The notes below the pieces were generated by a model that was not told the DNA's origin, made no database searches, and worked only from the letters and a program-made list of their open reading frames with translations. Shown in pieces: positions 63,521 through 64,000 of a stretch of DNA of 64,000 nt. Both the position numbers and the translations under genes were made by a program. Position 1 is the stretch's first letter. The number at the start of each line of letters is the position of its first letter. Where the stretch lies: NCBI RefSeq assembly GCF_010015475.1, contig NZ_SSNI01000005.1, forward strand, positions 124,001 through 188,000, read 5' to 3'. This stretch comes from Pontibacter pamirensis. GTDB lineage: Bacteria > Bacteroidota > Bacteroidia > Cytophagales > Hymenobacteraceae.

Positions 63521-63713
63521 TATATTTCTCTCAAATTCCACCAATATATTTGCTTTTGTTCAAGCTTTTGATTTTATTTATTAAGTTATATTTAATATTT
63601 TTATCTTTAAATTTATATAGAAAGTTCAAGCCACTTTCGGTAATTAAGGCATTTAATATTTACAGTTTAACCGCATAATTTTTAAGGTTTTGAATGGCAA
63701 AGAATTTTATACA

Positions 63714-64000
63714 ATGATTACTAGAGCCCTTTATTTTATATGTTTTCTATGTTTATTTTCATGTTCCCAAAGAAACTTAATTTATTTAAGCGATTTAGAA
63801 GAGCACGCCACGAATACAGAGGACATTACAAATAACATAGAGCCCAGAATACAGGCAAATGATCTATTAGATATCGCTATCAATAGTTTGAGTGCAGAGT
63901 CTAATATGCTTTTTAACAGAGGAGTAATTCAAATGAGTAATACTAACAGTACCGTAGCATCTACGAAGAGTGAACCTTATCTAGTCGATACGAAGGGGTA
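63714..64000 (+). CDS. polysaccharide export lipoprotein, Wza-like, 5' part
   Basis: The frame runs from ATG 63714 to the end of the window, so only about 95 residues are seen. They form a lipoprotein signal (MITRALYFICFLCLFSC) and SQRNLIYLSDLEEH...IEPRIQANDLLDIAINSL...MLFNRG. The segment PRIQxNDLLDI is the start of the polysaccharide biosynthesis/export (SLBB-poly_export) domain of Bacteroidota Wza proteins. It would form the outer membrane pore for the exopolysaccharide, and its Wzc-like partner should follow just beyond the window. Confidence 0.8.
   Translation, partial: MITRALYFICFLCLFSCSQRNLIYLSDLEEHATNTEDITNNIEPRIQANDLLDIAINSLSAESNMLFNRGVIQMSNTNSTVASTKSEPYLVDTKG

Larger units (their letters stand above)
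63145..63713. other. gene-free region in EPS cluster with element and terminator
   Basis: A 569-base stretch. It contains an element-like region with 19-base inverted ends at 63220-63422 and a terminator at 63471-63520, both listed. The last 190 bases before the Wza-like gene are very AT-rich and should hold its promoter. Confidence 0.6.

Noticed and set aside
1..64000. tRNA, rRNA, CRISPR array or complete insertion sequence
   Set aside because: I looked for cloverleaf-like segments, regularly spaced repeats and transposase motifs and saw none. A covariance-model scan would be decisive for small RNAs.

Overview
The window reads as a chromosomal segment of a member of the Bacteroidota, most likely order Cytophagales, family Hymenobacteraceae (Pontibacter-like). 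The support is a SusC/SusD outer-membrane uptake locus, many short Lys-rich lipoprotein signals, a TIGR02757 protein, MutS2 with a C-terminal Smr domain, weak ribosome binding sites before most genes, and many strong hairpin terminators in short intergenic gaps. The genus is an inference. I saw no rRNA, tRNA, CRISPR array, intact transposase or prophage.

Region 1 (1-12 kb) is mostly housekeeping: the end of a CheC-type phosphatase, a putative membrane abortive-infection protein, a composite palindromic repeat, a polyamine operon (AdoMet decarboxylase fused to spermidine synthase, overlapped by an agmatinase-type ureohydrolase), a 4-TM holin-like protein, a 16-Cys copper-storage protein, RecQ, an exported subtilase, a LexA/CI-like autocleaving repressor with a palindromic operator candidate, a pirin and a TIGR02757 protein. 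Region 2 (12-30 kb) holds an exported glyoxalase-fold protein, a DinB-like/TPR-kinase/DUF4184 run, an exported amidohydrolase, ribokinase, a periplasmic beta-propeller sensor fused to an adenylate cyclase, a cold-shock-like membrane protein, an orphan three-Cys-motif partner protein (TcmP), HemA, a nucleoside hydrolase lipoprotein, a YhcH protein and MutS2.

Region 3 (30-41 kb, all minus strand) is an envelope and uptake locus: collagen-like lipoprotein, SusC, SusD, a HExxH metallohydrolase lipoprotein and a DUF4302 lipoprotein. Upstream lie two small lipocalin-like lipoproteins and a wrecked third copy. Region 4 (40.5-50.5 kb) has a foldback MITE-like element, MurB, a CNNM/CorC protein, an aldehyde dehydrogenase/SDR pair, HMG-CoA lyase with a LutA-like Fe-S protein, a methyltransferase-fold protein with a signal peptide, an APC permease and a small lipoprotein.

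Region 5 (50.9-64 kb) is an exopolysaccharide/surface-glycan cluster, visibly richer in A+T at its edges. It has a WcaJ-type initiating sugar transferase, two tandem GT-C-like membrane proteins, an amino-sugar module (Gfo/Idh dehydrogenase, hexapeptide acetyltransferase, two DegT aminotransferases, a PglD-like acetyltransferase, an SDR epimerase) and, at the window edge, the start of a Wza-like export lipoprotein. Inside the cluster two adjacent genes are broken in this sequence: a DPM1/GtrB-like glycosyltransferase has an in-frame amber codon, and the small SMR-type membrane protein after it has a one-base loss in a T run. Together they look like a lipid-linked-sugar branch that is either decaying or mis-sequenced. 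This, the MITE-like elements, the orphan TcmP and the cyclase fusion are the best leads; I did not find a clearly new multi-gene system.
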